Source: a virus | IMG/VR virus record: IMGVR_UViG_3300028388_003688 | Coordinates: 1 to 46,722 of that record | Length of the DNA: 46,722 nt | Strand: one strand, 5' to 3' | Shown here: piece after piece, positions 19,168-25,940 of the stretch | Layout: the number at the start of each line of letters is the position of its first letter | Position numbering within the stretch: position 1 is the first letter of the stretch | Notes under the pieces: generated by a model | Seen by the model: the letters and a program-made list of their open reading frames with translations, nothing else | What the model was told of the DNA's origin: nothing | The model's database searches: none | Program-made: the position numbers and the translations under genes

Positions 19168-19566
19168 CTATTTTAATGTTAAAAGATAAAGTGTTGTTTG
19201 AATTGCTTCAAGAGTTTCAGCGAGAATATTCTCTACAGATGCAACATTACAATCCTGACATAATTCATCAAATATCTCTTCAACCTCTTTTAAACCATTT
19301 ACTGCATCGTCTATTGTAAAAATATCTATAGATATAGAAATAGGCATTCTTAGTTCTGATTTATCAAATCCTAATGCAGCCTCTACAAATCTATCTGAAA
19401 GATCATGTAAACGATTATATAGCTTTCCCCATGCTTCATGTTGGGCAAATGTTTTGGAAGCCACATGTGTATAATGACAATTCACTTCTAATTTCTTATA
19501 TATCTTAAATACTTCTTCTAAGGTATATCTATCCTTAGTAAATAACGGATTAAAGTCCATATCCAA
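19168..19566 (-). CDS. Hypothetical helical protein
   Basis: A 132-aa acidic, helical protein without signal peptide or recognised domain. It overlaps the Cys-rich gene upstream by 49 nt, in a different frame. An in-frame ATG at codon 3 is also possible. Gene density and overlap support that it is real, but the function is unknown. Confidence 0.6.
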   Translation of the reverse strand: MDMDFNPLFTKDRYTLEEVFKIYKKLEVNCHYTHVASKTFAQHEAWGKLYNRLHDLSDRFVEAALGFDKSELRMPISISIDIFTIDDAVNGLKEVEEIFDELCQDCNVASVENILAETLEAIQTTLYLLTLK

Positions 19567-19859
19567 TTTGTTTTCATAGGTTTATAACAATTATTTTTAC
19601 ATCCTTCATCTGCAAAAAGTTTTTCAGGCATAGAACATCCACAAACCTTACAGCTTCCATTAACAACACATTCAGCAGCTTTTGAATGCGATCTATATAA
19701 AACTTCTCTAATAACATATCTTCTTATCAATATAAGTGATATAAACTCAGGAAGTTTATCTATTACAAAAAATCTAAAGTTTCCTTGTACCCAGGCAAAT
19801 CTTTGATCAGGAGTTGCCTGTTTGTATTCCTTCAGTAATTTTCTCCAAGTCATTTTCAT
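19518..19859 (-). CDS. Cysteine-rich small protein, possible zinc binding
   Basis: A 113-aa protein. The N-terminal half is helical (MKMTWRKLLKEYKQATPDQR). Residues about 65-90 contain CVVNGSCKVCGCSMPEKLF followed by CKNNC, six Cys in a zinc-finger-like arrangement. The C-terminus ends in a hydrophobic stretch (WIWTLIRYLLRIDIP). It overlaps both neighbours. Zinc binding is inferred from the Cys spacing. Confidence 0.62.
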   Translation of the reverse strand: MKMTWRKLLKEYKQATPDQRFAWVQGNFRFFVIDKLPEFISLILIRRYVIREVLYRSHSKAAECVVNGSCKVCGCSMPEKLFADEGCKNNCYKPMKTNWIWTLIRYLLRIDIP

Positions 19860-20190
19860 CTTGAATTAAAAATATATCATAAGAAAAAACAATATCAATT
19901 ATAACTAATCCAAATTTTGTAACTGTTCTTTTACCAAGATCTACATTGTTATTAGGATTAGTATCTACTAAGCTTACTCCTAAAACCTTTTCTTCCAAGT
20001 TAAAAGTTTCTTTATGATATTTATCGTTCAAATGACTTAAATTAATACTAATGATTATTTCTTTATAATAAGGAATGTCTTTCTCATTAAGATCTTGCTG
20101 ATAAGAATGATATTTATACCAGGCAATTAAATTATTAAACAAAAACCATAAAACGAAAAAGAGCAAAACTTGTACAATTACATTTACCAT
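19807..20190 (-). CDS. Hypothetical protein with N-terminal membrane helix
   Basis: A 127-aa protein beginning with a single hydrophobic helix (MVNVIVQVLLFFVLWFLFNN), followed by a soluble mixed domain with FNLEEKVLGVSLVDTN. Probably an inner membrane protein anchored by its N-terminus. It lies in the small-gene cluster downstream of the holin- and spanin-like genes; a lysis accessory is possible but not shown. Confidence 0.6.
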   Translation of the reverse strand: MVNVIVQVLLFFVLWFLFNNLIAWYKYHSYQQDLNEKDIPYYKEIIISINLSHLNDKYHKETFNLEEKVLGVSLVDTNPNNNVDLGKRTVTKFGLVIIDIVFSYDIFLIQDENDLEKITEGIQTGNS

Positions 20191-20564
20191 AAGTTTTTAT
20201 ATATTTGCTGATGTGTGACCTTATCACATGGAATAAATATAATAGTTCTTTCGTATTCAAATGATGTAGAATCCTTATAATTACTGGTAAAGTTTCTTTG
20301 ACAATATATTTTATTAAACAAGCTTTTAGATAAAAAATCTTTTACTATATTTTCTGGTACAACCTTACACAGATCTTTTATTTGATCGTTATTCAACTCC
20401 CCGTTAGAAGATATGAATTGTTTAAGTTTACTATCTATATCATCTGAATACCATATAGTTTTCAAACTATGTTTTACACTTAAAATATCTAACGATGCTA
20501 TCTTAGAAGACATCCTTACAGATCTGTATATAACATAGTCTCTTAAATATATACATGGATCCAT
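20184..20564 (-). CDS. Hypothetical protein
   Basis: A 126-aa protein with no recognised domain, signal peptide or membrane helix. It contains three Cys and a helical middle region (KQFISSNGELNNDQIKDLCK). It overlaps the next gene by 7 nt and starts 9 nt after the spanin-like gene. Real by packing and codon pattern; function unknown. Confidence 0.58.
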   Translation of the reverse strand: MDPCIYLRDYVIYRSVRMSSKIASLDILSVKHSLKTIWYSDDIDSKLKQFISSNGELNNDQIKDLCKVVPENIVKDFLSKSLFNKIYCQRNFTSNYKDSTSFEYERTIIFIPCDKVTHQQIYKNLW

Positions 20565-20573
20565 AAACAGTTT

Positions 20574-20942
20574 TTAGTTAAGTAAATAGACTGTTGCAAG
20601 TATTCCTACACCGAACCACATAAACTTATTATTATACCAAGCTTTTGCTCTTCTAAGCTCTTTTTCAGTAAAAACAAGTTTGTCTTCAGTATATTCTAAC
20701 TGGTTGGTTAAAACAGAAATTTGCTCACCAGCCAGATTAAGATCTCTTCTTAAATTACCAATCTGCATTTTTTGCACTGAATCAGTTTCCACAATTATTC
20801 TGACATCTGCCATCAAATTAGCAAAATCAGATCGTGGCATGCAGATAGTATCACTTTTTAAAAGATCAATCTCCTGACTTAATAGTGTCTGTGGTAAAAT
20901 GATGACTATTGCTAAAATTAAGACTATCGCTAGATTCTTCAT
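20574..20942 (-). CDS. Spanin-like protein, candidate lysis component
   Basis: A 122-aa protein: a signal peptide or membrane anchor (MKNLAIVLILAIVIILPQTL), a periplasmic coiled coil (QISVLTNQLEYTEDKLVFTE), and a final hydrophobic helix (FMWFGVGILATVYLLN). A membrane-anchored coiled coil next to a holin-like gene fits a spanin or u-spanin that acts on the outer membrane during lysis. It overlaps the holin-like gene by 77 nt in another frame, an arrangement often seen in lysis cassettes. The second hydrophobic helix is unusual for an i-spanin. Confidence 0.6.
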   Translation of the reverse strand: MKNLAIVLILAIVIILPQTLLSQEIDLLKSDTICMPRSDFANLMADVRIIVETDSVQKMQIGNLRRDLNLAGEQISVLTNQLEYTEDKLVFTEKELRRAKAWYNNKFMWFGVGILATVYLLN

Positions 20943-21444
20943 ATTTCTTCAAGAATTTTTTAACGTCATTTAAAGCTTTTTCTCTATCCGGTTCTTCAAG
21001 TATTTTATCAACATGTAATATATCTTCCCTTAAAGAGTCTCGTAAGTAAACTAAACGTTGGTATTCATTTTCAATCTCTGTTATCTTTCTTTGTGTTTTA
21101 GAAGGAAAGTTGAGATATAATTTAGGAACCAGCCACCAGGATAATGCTCCTAACCCTATTATCATTCCAACTAATATCAAAATTTCTTTAAGATCCAGAT
21201 TTCTATCAGAAAGATAATATCTGAGAGCTACTATAAATATACTTATAGAGACCATAATGATCAATGTAGCTAATTCAGAGAATTCCGGTGTTAAGAGTAA
21301 CATAGATAGAACGATAAATACCAATATATCTGAAACCCTTACAGGCATTCTCATTATTCTAAACACACTTTTTCTGGCAAAATCTGTAAACATCAAGGCT
21401 ATAAAAACAGCTACTAACGGAAAAAACAATACTTCTAATGTCAT
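20866..21444 (-). CDS. Holin-like multi-pass membrane protein
   Basis: A 192-aa protein with about four transmembrane helices in the first 120 residues (for example MTLEVLFFPLVAVFIALMF, then ILVFIVLSMLLLTPEF, and ILILVGMIIGLGALSWWLV), then a cytoplasmic or periplasmic charged coiled coil. The topology and its overlap with the spanin-like gene suggest a holin. It is larger than typical holins, so another membrane protein cannot be excluded. A strong terminator separates it from the gene upstream, so it may depend on read-through for late, delayed expression. Confidence 0.6.
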   Translation of the reverse strand: MTLEVLFFPLVAVFIALMFTDFARKSVFRIMRMPVRVSDILVFIVLSMLLLTPEFSELATLIIMVSISIFIVALRYYLSDRNLDLKEILILVGMIIGLGALSWWLVPKLYLNFPSKTQRKITEIENEYQRLVYLRDSLREDILHVDKILEEPDREKALNDVKKFLKKYEESSDSLNFSNSHHFTTDTIKSGD

Positions 21445-21459
21445 AAGTAAAAATTTAAA

Positions 21460-21491
21460 AAGACTCCCTTGCTGCTAAACAAAGGAGTCTT
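21460..21491 (-). terminator. Strong terminator between co-chaperonin and lysis genes
   Basis: 12-bp stem with one G-U pair (plus-strand arms 21460-21471 and 21480-21491), 8-nt loop, followed on the minus strand by TTTTTAAATTTTT. It lies 20 nt after the stop of the co-chaperonin-like gene and just before the holin-like gene start. This is the best intrinsic terminator in the left arm. Confidence 0.85.
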
Positions 21492-21510
21492 ATAGAAAAA
21501 ACGAATTAAA

Positions 21511-22218
21511 CTACGAATTATCATCCTGTAAGAAAGCTATAATATCTGATCTGCTTACCATTAAATATCCAAAATGCTTATTGTTCAGATCTGTAGGAGG
21601 TCTTCCATCAGGCCATTCGGGTAACGTATAAGCTGAAGGAATATCAACAGCCCCGTCTGAGCCACCTTTAGGCTGTAATGCAGATGGACCAAGCTGACAT
21701 ACGGATCCTACTCTGAGTGGATTCTTATATCTCATCTCCTCGCCATTCGATAACTTAGATACAAGCTCTTCAGACGTTCCTGCCGGTACTGATACAATAA
21801 CACATTTTTGAGAATATTGCCAGGGAGATTCTGCATCTCCAATATATCCATAACCTGATCTGGTAGGAATCTTTACTCTGACAGTAGGTTCAATGATAAG
21901 ACCTCCGGCAGTTCGTTCTGTATTAAGGTGAAACACCCTTACTAATACTTTGTTATTTGGTACAACACTGGTATAATCAGGATCCAGGTCTTTAATATTT
22001 TCATTGTATTCCTGAATAGCTTTTTCTTTTTTTAACAACTGTTCCTCATTAATAACAGGAGTTTCCGGATTGATAAGTTTCTTTCCGCTTGCTTTGTCTA
22101 ATTGATCTTTACTCATAGATACAGGTATTTGAGTTTTCTTTGAATGTTTATGTACTTGCTCGGCAATATGCCTTTCAAGAGATACGTTCTTTTTGTTCTT
22201 GTCTTTGTGAATCGCCAT
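21511..22218 (-). CDS. GroES-like co-chaperonin
   Basis: A 235-aa protein. Residues from about 85 onward (VVPNNKVLVRVFHLNTERTA then GGLIIEP) match the start of the GroES fold, where the TAGG segment precedes the mobile loop. A longer insert (VRVKIPTRSGYGYIG) replaces the standard loop, and the barrel continues with CVIVSVPAGTSEELVS. Residues 1-80 are a charged helical extension absent from GroES. Phage co-chaperonins such as T4 gp31 adapt GroEL for capsid folding, which is the expected role here. Upstream it overlaps the HU-like gene by 44 nt; a terminator follows. Confidence 0.7.
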   Translation of the reverse strand: MAIHKDKNKKNVSLERHIAEQVHKHSKKTQIPVSMSKDQLDKASGKKLINPETPVINEEQLLKKEKAIQEYNENIKDLDPDYTSVVPNNKVLVRVFHLNTERTAGGLIIEPTVRVKIPTRSGYGYIGDAESPWQYSQKCVIVSVPAGTSEELVSKLSNGEEMRYKNPLRVGSVCQLGPSALQPKGGSDGAVDIPSAYTLPEWPDGRPPTDLNNKHFGYLMVSRSDIIAFLQDDNS

Positions 22219-22489
22219 TATGCATTTGATTTAGCAAATTATAATAAAAGTCTATTTTCTTTTGAGAAGCTGAATTCTTTTTCAAATTCTTTATATATCT
22301 TTTTATAGATGATTTAGGTATAAAGAGTTTAAAGAATCCTGTAACAAGGATACCTTTCTTAGTATCCAGGGGATTCATCATCATATCTTTCAAAGTATTC
22401 CAAAAGTTCTTAACTACAAATCTTACCATTTCTTCAGATCTACCTACTTCCCTGGCAGTCTTAAAATACACATCATCCTGTGACCTCAT
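22175..22489 (-). CDS. HU/IHF-like DNA-binding protein
   Basis: A 104-aa protein. The segment TAREVGRSEEMVRFVVKNFW followed by NTLKDMM and GILVTGFFKLFI follows the HU/IHF pattern: helix-turn-helix dimer part, then the beta strand with the G[FT]G-type motif. The DNA-wrapping arm and the R-N-P tip are missing, and the last third is basic helix instead. crAss-like phages carry IHF-like genes near their structural genes, which fits. Expected role is DNA bending in packaging, recombination or transcription. It overlaps neighbours on both sides. Confidence 0.6.
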   Translation of the reverse strand: MRSQDDVYFKTAREVGRSEEMVRFVVKNFWNTLKDMMMNPLDTKKGILVTGFFKLFIPKSSIKRYIKNLKKNSASQKKIDFYYNLLNQMHNGDSQRQEQKERIS

Positions 22490-22916
22490 TAGGATATATT
22501 TTATATGGATAAGTAAATGTAATATCTAACGACTCCTGCTTATCTATAGAATTCTTTACAAATCTCTGAAAATTTCTAATAGAATTAGTTAAAAAAGCTT
22601 CGCCCCTAACCCTTCCTGTTTCAACCAGAAAACCTTTAAGTACTAAAGAGTCCTTCAATTTAGAAAGATCTGAACTGCTGATATCTAGTTGAGACTTTAT
22701 AAATTTAGCCCCATCTCCTCTAAAGTAACAGACATTTGGATCCGCATTCAATATTTCAACTAATAAAGATCTTTCTTTATTTTTAATATCATGTTTAGAG
22801 TTAATGCTAAGAAGCCTTATATACCAATCCCAGTATTCTCGCTCTGTAATCTCTAACGGCTCCTCAGCACCAACTCCTGATTTTCCTGTAATTAGGCTTA
22901 ATTTTACTTTAGTCAT
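22473..22916 (-). CDS. Hypothetical protein with winged-helix-like segment
   Basis: A 147-aa protein. The central segment (FIKSQLDISSSDLSKLKDSL then VLKGFLVETGRVRGEAFLTN) has the spacing of a winged helix: recognition helix then hairpin wing. The name is therefore a fold guess, and DNA binding is inferred. It is the first gene after a 76-nt gap that contains a hairpin and a promoter-like element, so it may head a transcript with the HU-like and co-chaperonin-like genes. Confidence 0.55.
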   Translation of the reverse strand: MTKVKLSLITGKSGVGAEEPLEITEREYWDWYIRLLSINSKHDIKNKERSLLVEILNADPNVCYFRGDGAKFIKSQLDISSSDLSKLKDSLVLKGFLVETGRVRGEAFLTNSIRNFQRFVKNSIDKQESLDITFTYPYKIYPNEVTG

Positions 22917-22935
22917 AACCTGTAATTTCCATAGA

Positions 22936-22970
22936 CAACGATCTATTTCGTTGAAATGTTTCCAAACTTA
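22936..22970 (-). promoter_or_regulatory. Possible promoter -7 element and leader hairpin
   Basis: On the minus strand TAAGTTTG (22970-22963) matches the Bacteroidota TAnnTTTG -7 element, but no good TTTG is found 19-21 bp upstream, so the promoter is weak or incomplete. Directly downstream a 5-bp hairpin CAACG/CGTTG (22936-22953) would form the 5' end of the transcript. The gap is one of few in the left arm long enough to hold a promoter. Confidence 0.35.
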
Positions 22971-22992
22971 GACACTAATATAAGAAAATTTT

Positions 22993-23346
22993 TTAAATAT
23001 GTTCTAATTGCTTCTCAGAATACCAGGCTGATTTATTTAATCCTTTTAAAGCATAAGTATAAGATACATCGTTATTAAACCCTATACACCTATTTACTTT
23101 TATTACTATTGCTTTTTGACCTACTAAATTAGGTCTTATATCTACAGTGTAGGATTCACTGGATATACCTAAAATAGGGTAATTACCAATCATTCTTTTC
23201 TCAAGATCTACTTTTAAGTTCCAAACGTCTAATTCTGATAGAGATACCCACAAGCAATGACCCCAATTAACAATCCTCACCTTATCCCCTACATTAAATT
23301 TATTAGTTTCCTTTGGAAGAGTTTTTATACTTAATTTTTCAAACAT
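22993..23346 (-). CDS. Hypothetical protein with SH3-like barrel pattern
   Basis: A 117-aa protein. FNVGDKVRIVNWGHCLWVS near the start, LVGQKAIVIKV in the middle, and AWYSEKQLEHI at the end follow the pattern of small SH3-like or KOW-like beta barrels. No catalytic residues are evident. It overlaps the gene upstream by 16 nt. Function unknown. Confidence 0.6.
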   Translation of the reverse strand: MFEKLSIKTLPKETNKFNVGDKVRIVNWGHCLWVSLSELDVWNLKVDLEKRMIGNYPILGISSESYTVDIRPNLVGQKAIVIKVNRCIGFNNDVSYTYALKGLNKSAWYSEKQLEHI

Positions 23347-23960
23347 GTATATTCTATTAGTTTATCATATAGTTCTTCAGCCAACTGTGTTAGCCCAAGT
23401 TCTTCGGCTAATATAGCCCAAGAGCAATAGTTCAGTTCTGGTCTTGTATGTATATGTCTAAAAGGAAGCATTATTTCAGCTTTCTTCTCTACAGGAAGCT
23501 TTTTGATATATTGTCGTCTTAACTTATTATTAGAATGAGTGTCTTCTATCTTATTTAGTATAACAGATCCTATTAACGAAGGTGGGATATAATCTGCTGA
23601 ATAATATTTAAGTATTTTAGTTCCTTGAACATCTTTCATTATATAAAGATAATATTTTACACTAAGATTTGTATGTTGATACAATGTAATAGTAACTTTC
23701 TCTGAAAATCCTAATACAGGATCAATTCTGTAATGATGCTGCCATATAAACACATCATCTTCATTACCAGTATCGTATTTTTCAGAGATAACCTCTAAGT
23801 ATGTTTTATCTTCAGCTAAAGCTTGCAGGTAATCGTATTTATCCCTGCTATCATTCATATCTCTAAGTAACTCAGATCTTTTTGTAGATTGGATAGGAGA
23901 TACTGGTTCACTTTGGGAAGATGCGAATGCATATTCTAAACTCTTATAATAATCATCCAT
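23331..23960 (-). CDS. Hypothetical protein
   Basis: A 209-aa protein without signal peptide, membrane segment or recognised domain. The N-terminal third is helical and charged, the middle is beta (VTITLYQHTNLSVKYYLYIM), and the end is helical (WAILAEELGLTQLAEELYDK). It overlaps the SH3-like gene by 16 nt and belongs to the rightmost part of the minus-strand arm. Confidence 0.6.
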   Translation of the reverse strand: MDDYYKSLEYAFASSQSEPVSPIQSTKRSELLRDMNDSRDKYDYLQALAEDKTYLEVISEKYDTGNEDDVFIWQHHYRIDPVLGFSEKVTITLYQHTNLSVKYYLYIMKDVQGTKILKYYSADYIPPSLIGSVILNKIEDTHSNNKLRRQYIKKLPVEKKAEIMLPFRHIHTRPELNYCSWAILAEELGLTQLAEELYDKLIEYTCLKN

Positions 23961-23975
23961 TTTAGTAAATTTTAG

Positions 23976-24209
23976 TTATTGTACTTTGACGATATAAGGA
24001 AGTACGGAACTGATCCTGTAAACACCAGGTTCTATGTTGTCCTTCTCTTCCTGTGTAAGTGGTCTGTTTTTTAAAGTCTCTAAGTAAAGTATGAGACCAG
24101 GTTTGCCTGTAAACATTATACTAGTATCCTTCTTAGACTTTACTGTATTATAGAATATGTTTTCTAAATACTCTCTAAGATCCTGTAATGTTATATCATT
24201 TGATTTCAT
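23976..24209 (-). CDS. Small hypothetical protein, first gene of the left arm
   Basis: A 77-aa protein: a helix (ITLQDLREYLENIFYNTVKS), then SIMFTGKPGLILYLETLKN, and a beta end (GVYRISSVLPYIVKVQ). No family recognised. It is the first gene transcribed leftward from the central control region, so its upstream DNA should hold the promoter of this arm, but I could not find a consensus promoter in that direction. Confidence 0.6.
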   Translation of the reverse strand: MKSNDITLQDLREYLENIFYNTVKSKKDTSIMFTGKPGLILYLETLKNRPLTQEEKDNIEPGVYRISSVLPYIVKVQ

Positions 24210-24329
24210 GGTAGGTATCTCTAGTTAAATTCCTCAAGGTAGGAATGTCGGACTAATATAATGTGTTGTACTCTAATATACAACATTTTCAATGAGTTAC
24301 AAATTTTTTTGAAAAAAAGTTTGAAAATA

Positions 24330-24361
24330 TTTGCAAGTTTGGTCAAAAATCGTTATATTTG
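24330..24361 (+). promoter_or_regulatory. Consensus Bacteroidota promoter
   Basis: TTTG at 24330-24333 (-33 element), a 20-bp spacer, then TATATTTG at 24354-24361 matching TAnnTTTG (-7 element). This is a full match to the known primary sigma factor consensus in Bacteroidota, lying in an AT-rich segment with A and T tracts upstream that may act as an UP-like element. Transcription should start near 24368 on the plus strand. It is the only full match I found in the window. Confidence 0.85.
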
Positions 24362-24367
24362 TTGTTA

Positions 24368-24626
24368 AGGAACTAAAACAACTGCCCCTCTTTTATATTT
24401 TATAATTTAGTTAAGTAGTTAGTTATATTTTTCTTTTTTGCTTCTTTTTTCTTTTTAGCAGGTGGAAAAGATCTTTGATAGGCCAGTTAAACTTATGTTA
24501 GACCCCCAAGCTACCCATCTTAATGGGTTCACTTCTGGATAGCTGCACGAACCTAACTAATAACTGGTTTATCCTTAGTTAGCTCCCTGTAATTAGGCTG
24601 GTACATGAAAAGTACTGGCCTTTTTT
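24368..24626 (+). ncRNA. Structured non-coding RNA between promoter and terminator
   Basis: About 260 nt run from the predicted start of the consensus promoter to an intrinsic terminator, with no long reading frame (longest ATG frame about 15 codons). Structure seen: AGCTA/TAGCT outer pair (24509-24513 and 24540-24544) enclosing a CCCA/TGGG hairpin (24514-24527), a perfect 8-bp hairpin CTAACTAA/TTAGTTAG (24553-24560 and 24575-24582), and the terminator hairpin. CCAGTT near 24483 can pair with AACTGG in the loop near 24562, a possible pseudoknot. I do not recognise it as 6S RNA, a known riboswitch or group I/II intron. It may be a small RNA or an attenuated leader of the right arm. Confidence 0.6.
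24596..24626 (+). terminator. Intrinsic terminator of the central RNA
   Basis: 9-bp stem GGCTGGTAC/GTACTGGCC with two wobble pairs (24596-24604 and 24612-24620), 7-nt loop, then six T at 24621-24626. Strong plus-strand terminator about 250 nt after the consensus promoter. Confidence 0.85.
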
Positions 24627-24655
24627 CGTTTAATACTTGTATATTAACTGGTACT

Positions 24656-24739
24656 GTATATTCTGAATATACATACCCAAACAGGATACACATATAAGTG
24701 TACAGACTTATAATACTACATATAAGCCTGTAAACTTAT
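24656..24739. promoter_or_regulatory. Dyad and tandem repeat cluster, possible operator
   Basis: Three related elements lie in 84 bp: an 8+1+8 palindrome GTATATTC/GAATATAC (24656-24672), then two direct repeats of about 21 bp (24691-24711 and 24719-24739) beginning CATATAAG and ending ACTTAT. Each repeat is itself an inverted repeat ATAAG/CTTAT, and the repeats start 28 bp apart. No gene lies here. Regulator binding sites or a short origin iteron pair are the likely readings. Confidence 0.5.
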
Positions 24740-24826
24740 TAACTACCCCCCCTCCTATATAGGTACAATATTTATAATATCTCCGTGTGGTGGCTTCCAA
24801 AAAACATCCCCCCTACTTAAATTTGT

Positions 24827-24840
24827 GGGGAATATTCCCC
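24827..24840. promoter_or_regulatory. Perfect 14-bp palindrome upstream of the 95-aa gene
   Basis: GGGGAATATTCCCC is a perfect palindrome in otherwise AT-rich DNA, ending 20 bp before the ATG at 24861. It could be an operator for a dimeric regulator or, in RNA, a hairpin over the ribosome entry site. A partial copy, GGGGAATATAATGG, occurs within the gene near 25071. Confidence 0.5.
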
Positions 24841-24860
24841 GGTACGAAAATACAGCAAAG

Positions 24861-25148
24861 ATGAAACTACTGGTAATTTCGGGCACTTATAAAAGAGGCC
24901 CAGAAAAAGGAAAAAGGGGATTATTTGTCAAGCACCTTGATACAAACAAGTTATGCTACCTATCTGAAAGTGCGAGAAAGGTCATGGAGACCTGTACACC
25001 GGATGATAATGGTGCAGTTGAATTCGCTAATATCCTCGAAAAGGAATTTACATGTAACCCCGTTGAAGGCGGGGAATATAATGGTGAAGTCTTAGAATCG
25101 GGGTATAGAATCGAAAAGGTAGTGAAAGGGGTGGAAGTGGACATATAG
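24861..25148 (+). CDS. Small hypothetical protein, first plus-strand gene
   Basis: A 95-aa protein starting MKLLVISGTYKRGPEKGKRG and ending EKVVKGVEVDI, mixed alpha/beta, with no recognised family. A GTG at 24825 would add 12 residues but would run through the palindrome, so the ATG at 24861 is preferred. Base composition is visibly richer in G and C than its neighbours, with CCGG and CCCC runs, which may reflect recent transfer or selection. It follows the central RNA and dyad cluster, as an early regulator would, but no DNA-binding motif is evident. Confidence 0.6.
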   Translation: MKLLVISGTYKRGPEKGKRGLFVKHLDTNKLCYLSESARKVMETCTPDDNGAVEFANILEKEFTCNPVEGGEYNGEVLESGYRIEKVVKGVEVDI

Positions 25149-25162
25149 TCCACTTTCTCTCA

Positions 25163-25353
25163 AGCACTGAGTCCTAAGCAAGACTCTAAACTGCTAACCA
25201 ACTAACATCTCTGGTATCTCACTATTGTGAGTTGAGAGATGTGCAAAGATACATCCATGATTATATGGAATGGTCTTCTAATGTCTTTAGAGGATTATCT
25301 CGAATGGGATAAGTCTTAAGACATTAGTGATCTGAGTTAAGTTCTTCTCAGAT
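25163..25353 (+). other. Array of four consecutive RNA hairpins
   Basis: No gene lies between 25149 and 25353, but four inverted repeats follow one another: GAGTC/GACTC (25169-25186) inside AGCA/TGCT (25163-25195); CATCTCT/AGAGATG with inner CTCAC/GTGAG (25206-25241); a perfect 10-bp CTAATGTCTT/AAGACATTAG with inner TTATC/GATAA (25278-25327); and ATCTGAG/CTCAGAT (25330-25353), which ends directly at the ATG of the 56-aa gene. No T-run follows any of them, so they are not terminators. A structured leader or a small RNA is likely. Confidence 0.55.
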
Positions 25354-25524
25354 ATGACAAAAAGAGTAAAATATTTTAATCAGGAATACTGGCTACTAAT
25401 ATCTACTAAGCGTGGATATTGGGTGCTAAGAGTAGAAATAGCTTTATGTGAGCGTTTCTATAAGTATTCCAACTTGTATATGTATGTGAGAGATGAGTGT
25501 TTGAGAGTCTTTTTTGGTTCTTAG
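25354..25524 (+). CDS. Very small protein, 56 aa
   Basis: ATG at 25354 to TAG at 25522-25524, giving MTKRVKYFNQEYWLLISTKR then a hydrophobic and aromatic middle and LRVFFGS at the end. It is basic and rich in aromatic residues. The start abuts the last hairpin of the upstream array, which suggests structural control of translation. No homology recognised; Trp and Cys content and ordinary codons make a chance frame less likely, but the call is tentative. The 108 bp after it (25525-25632) hold only an imperfect hairpin GATAGCTA/TAGTTATC. Confidence 0.45.
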   Translation: MTKRVKYFNQEYWLLISTKRGYWVLRVEIALCERFYKYSNLYMYVRDECLRVFFGS

Positions 25525-25632
25525 CACATCTCTCCATATATCTGCATTTTTAGCTGATAGCTATTAATTAGTTATCATCTATGTATTATAAATCTTTAAA
25601 ATTCAGAGCCATAATTTGCAAAATAACTAGTC

Positions 25633-25920
25633 ATGAAATTCATGAAAAACATTTTTATAAGTATATTATTTTTTATGTTCTTGTTTAATATCATTCCCAT
25701 ATTCGTAGGAGTAGTATTCTGGAACATGGAATATTACCGGATGTGGATCAGTCATCCAGGTTATGTAATGGCTGTCTTTGTCATAGGTGGTTCATTATCA
25801 ATTGCAGCTTTAGCAGAACTGCAAAGTGATGAAGAAGAGTATTGGAAGAACTCTGCAGAGCCAAGAATAGACCCTAAAAAGTCAGAGACAAAAACTCTGG
25901 CTATAATTAATAAATCTTAA
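25633..25920 (+). CDS. Small membrane protein
   Basis: A 95-aa protein with two transmembrane helices (NIFISILFFMFLFNIIPIFV and VMAVFVIGGSLSIAALAELQ) and a charged cytoplasmic or periplasmic tail. No family recognised. An in-frame ATG at codon 4 is also possible. It lies 20 nt before a tRNA gene. Small early phage membrane proteins often act in exclusion or host takeover, but nothing here shows which. Confidence 0.6.
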   Translation: MKFMKNIFISILFFMFLFNIIPIFVGVVFWNMEYYRMWISHPGYVMAVFVIGGSLSIAALAELQSDEEEYWKNSAEPRIDPKKSETKTLAIINKS

Positions 25921-25940
25921 AAAAATAAGGTATATCATTT

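Noticed and set aside
24210-24330. Leftward promoter for the virion arm
   Set aside because: Dyads ATTCCT/AGGAAT and GTTGTA/TACAAC are present, but no TTTG with TAnnTTTG at proper spacing on the minus strand, so no promoter is claimed.
24368-24626. Central RNA as 6S RNA or a group I/II intron
   Set aside because: No long central bubble flanked by paired arms as in 6S, and no catalytic core motifs or intron-split gene nearby.
24691-24739. Direct repeats considered as the start of a CRISPR array
   Set aside because: Only two copies of about 21 bp with a 7-bp gap and no spacer-like unique sequences of normal length; operator-like dyads explain them better.
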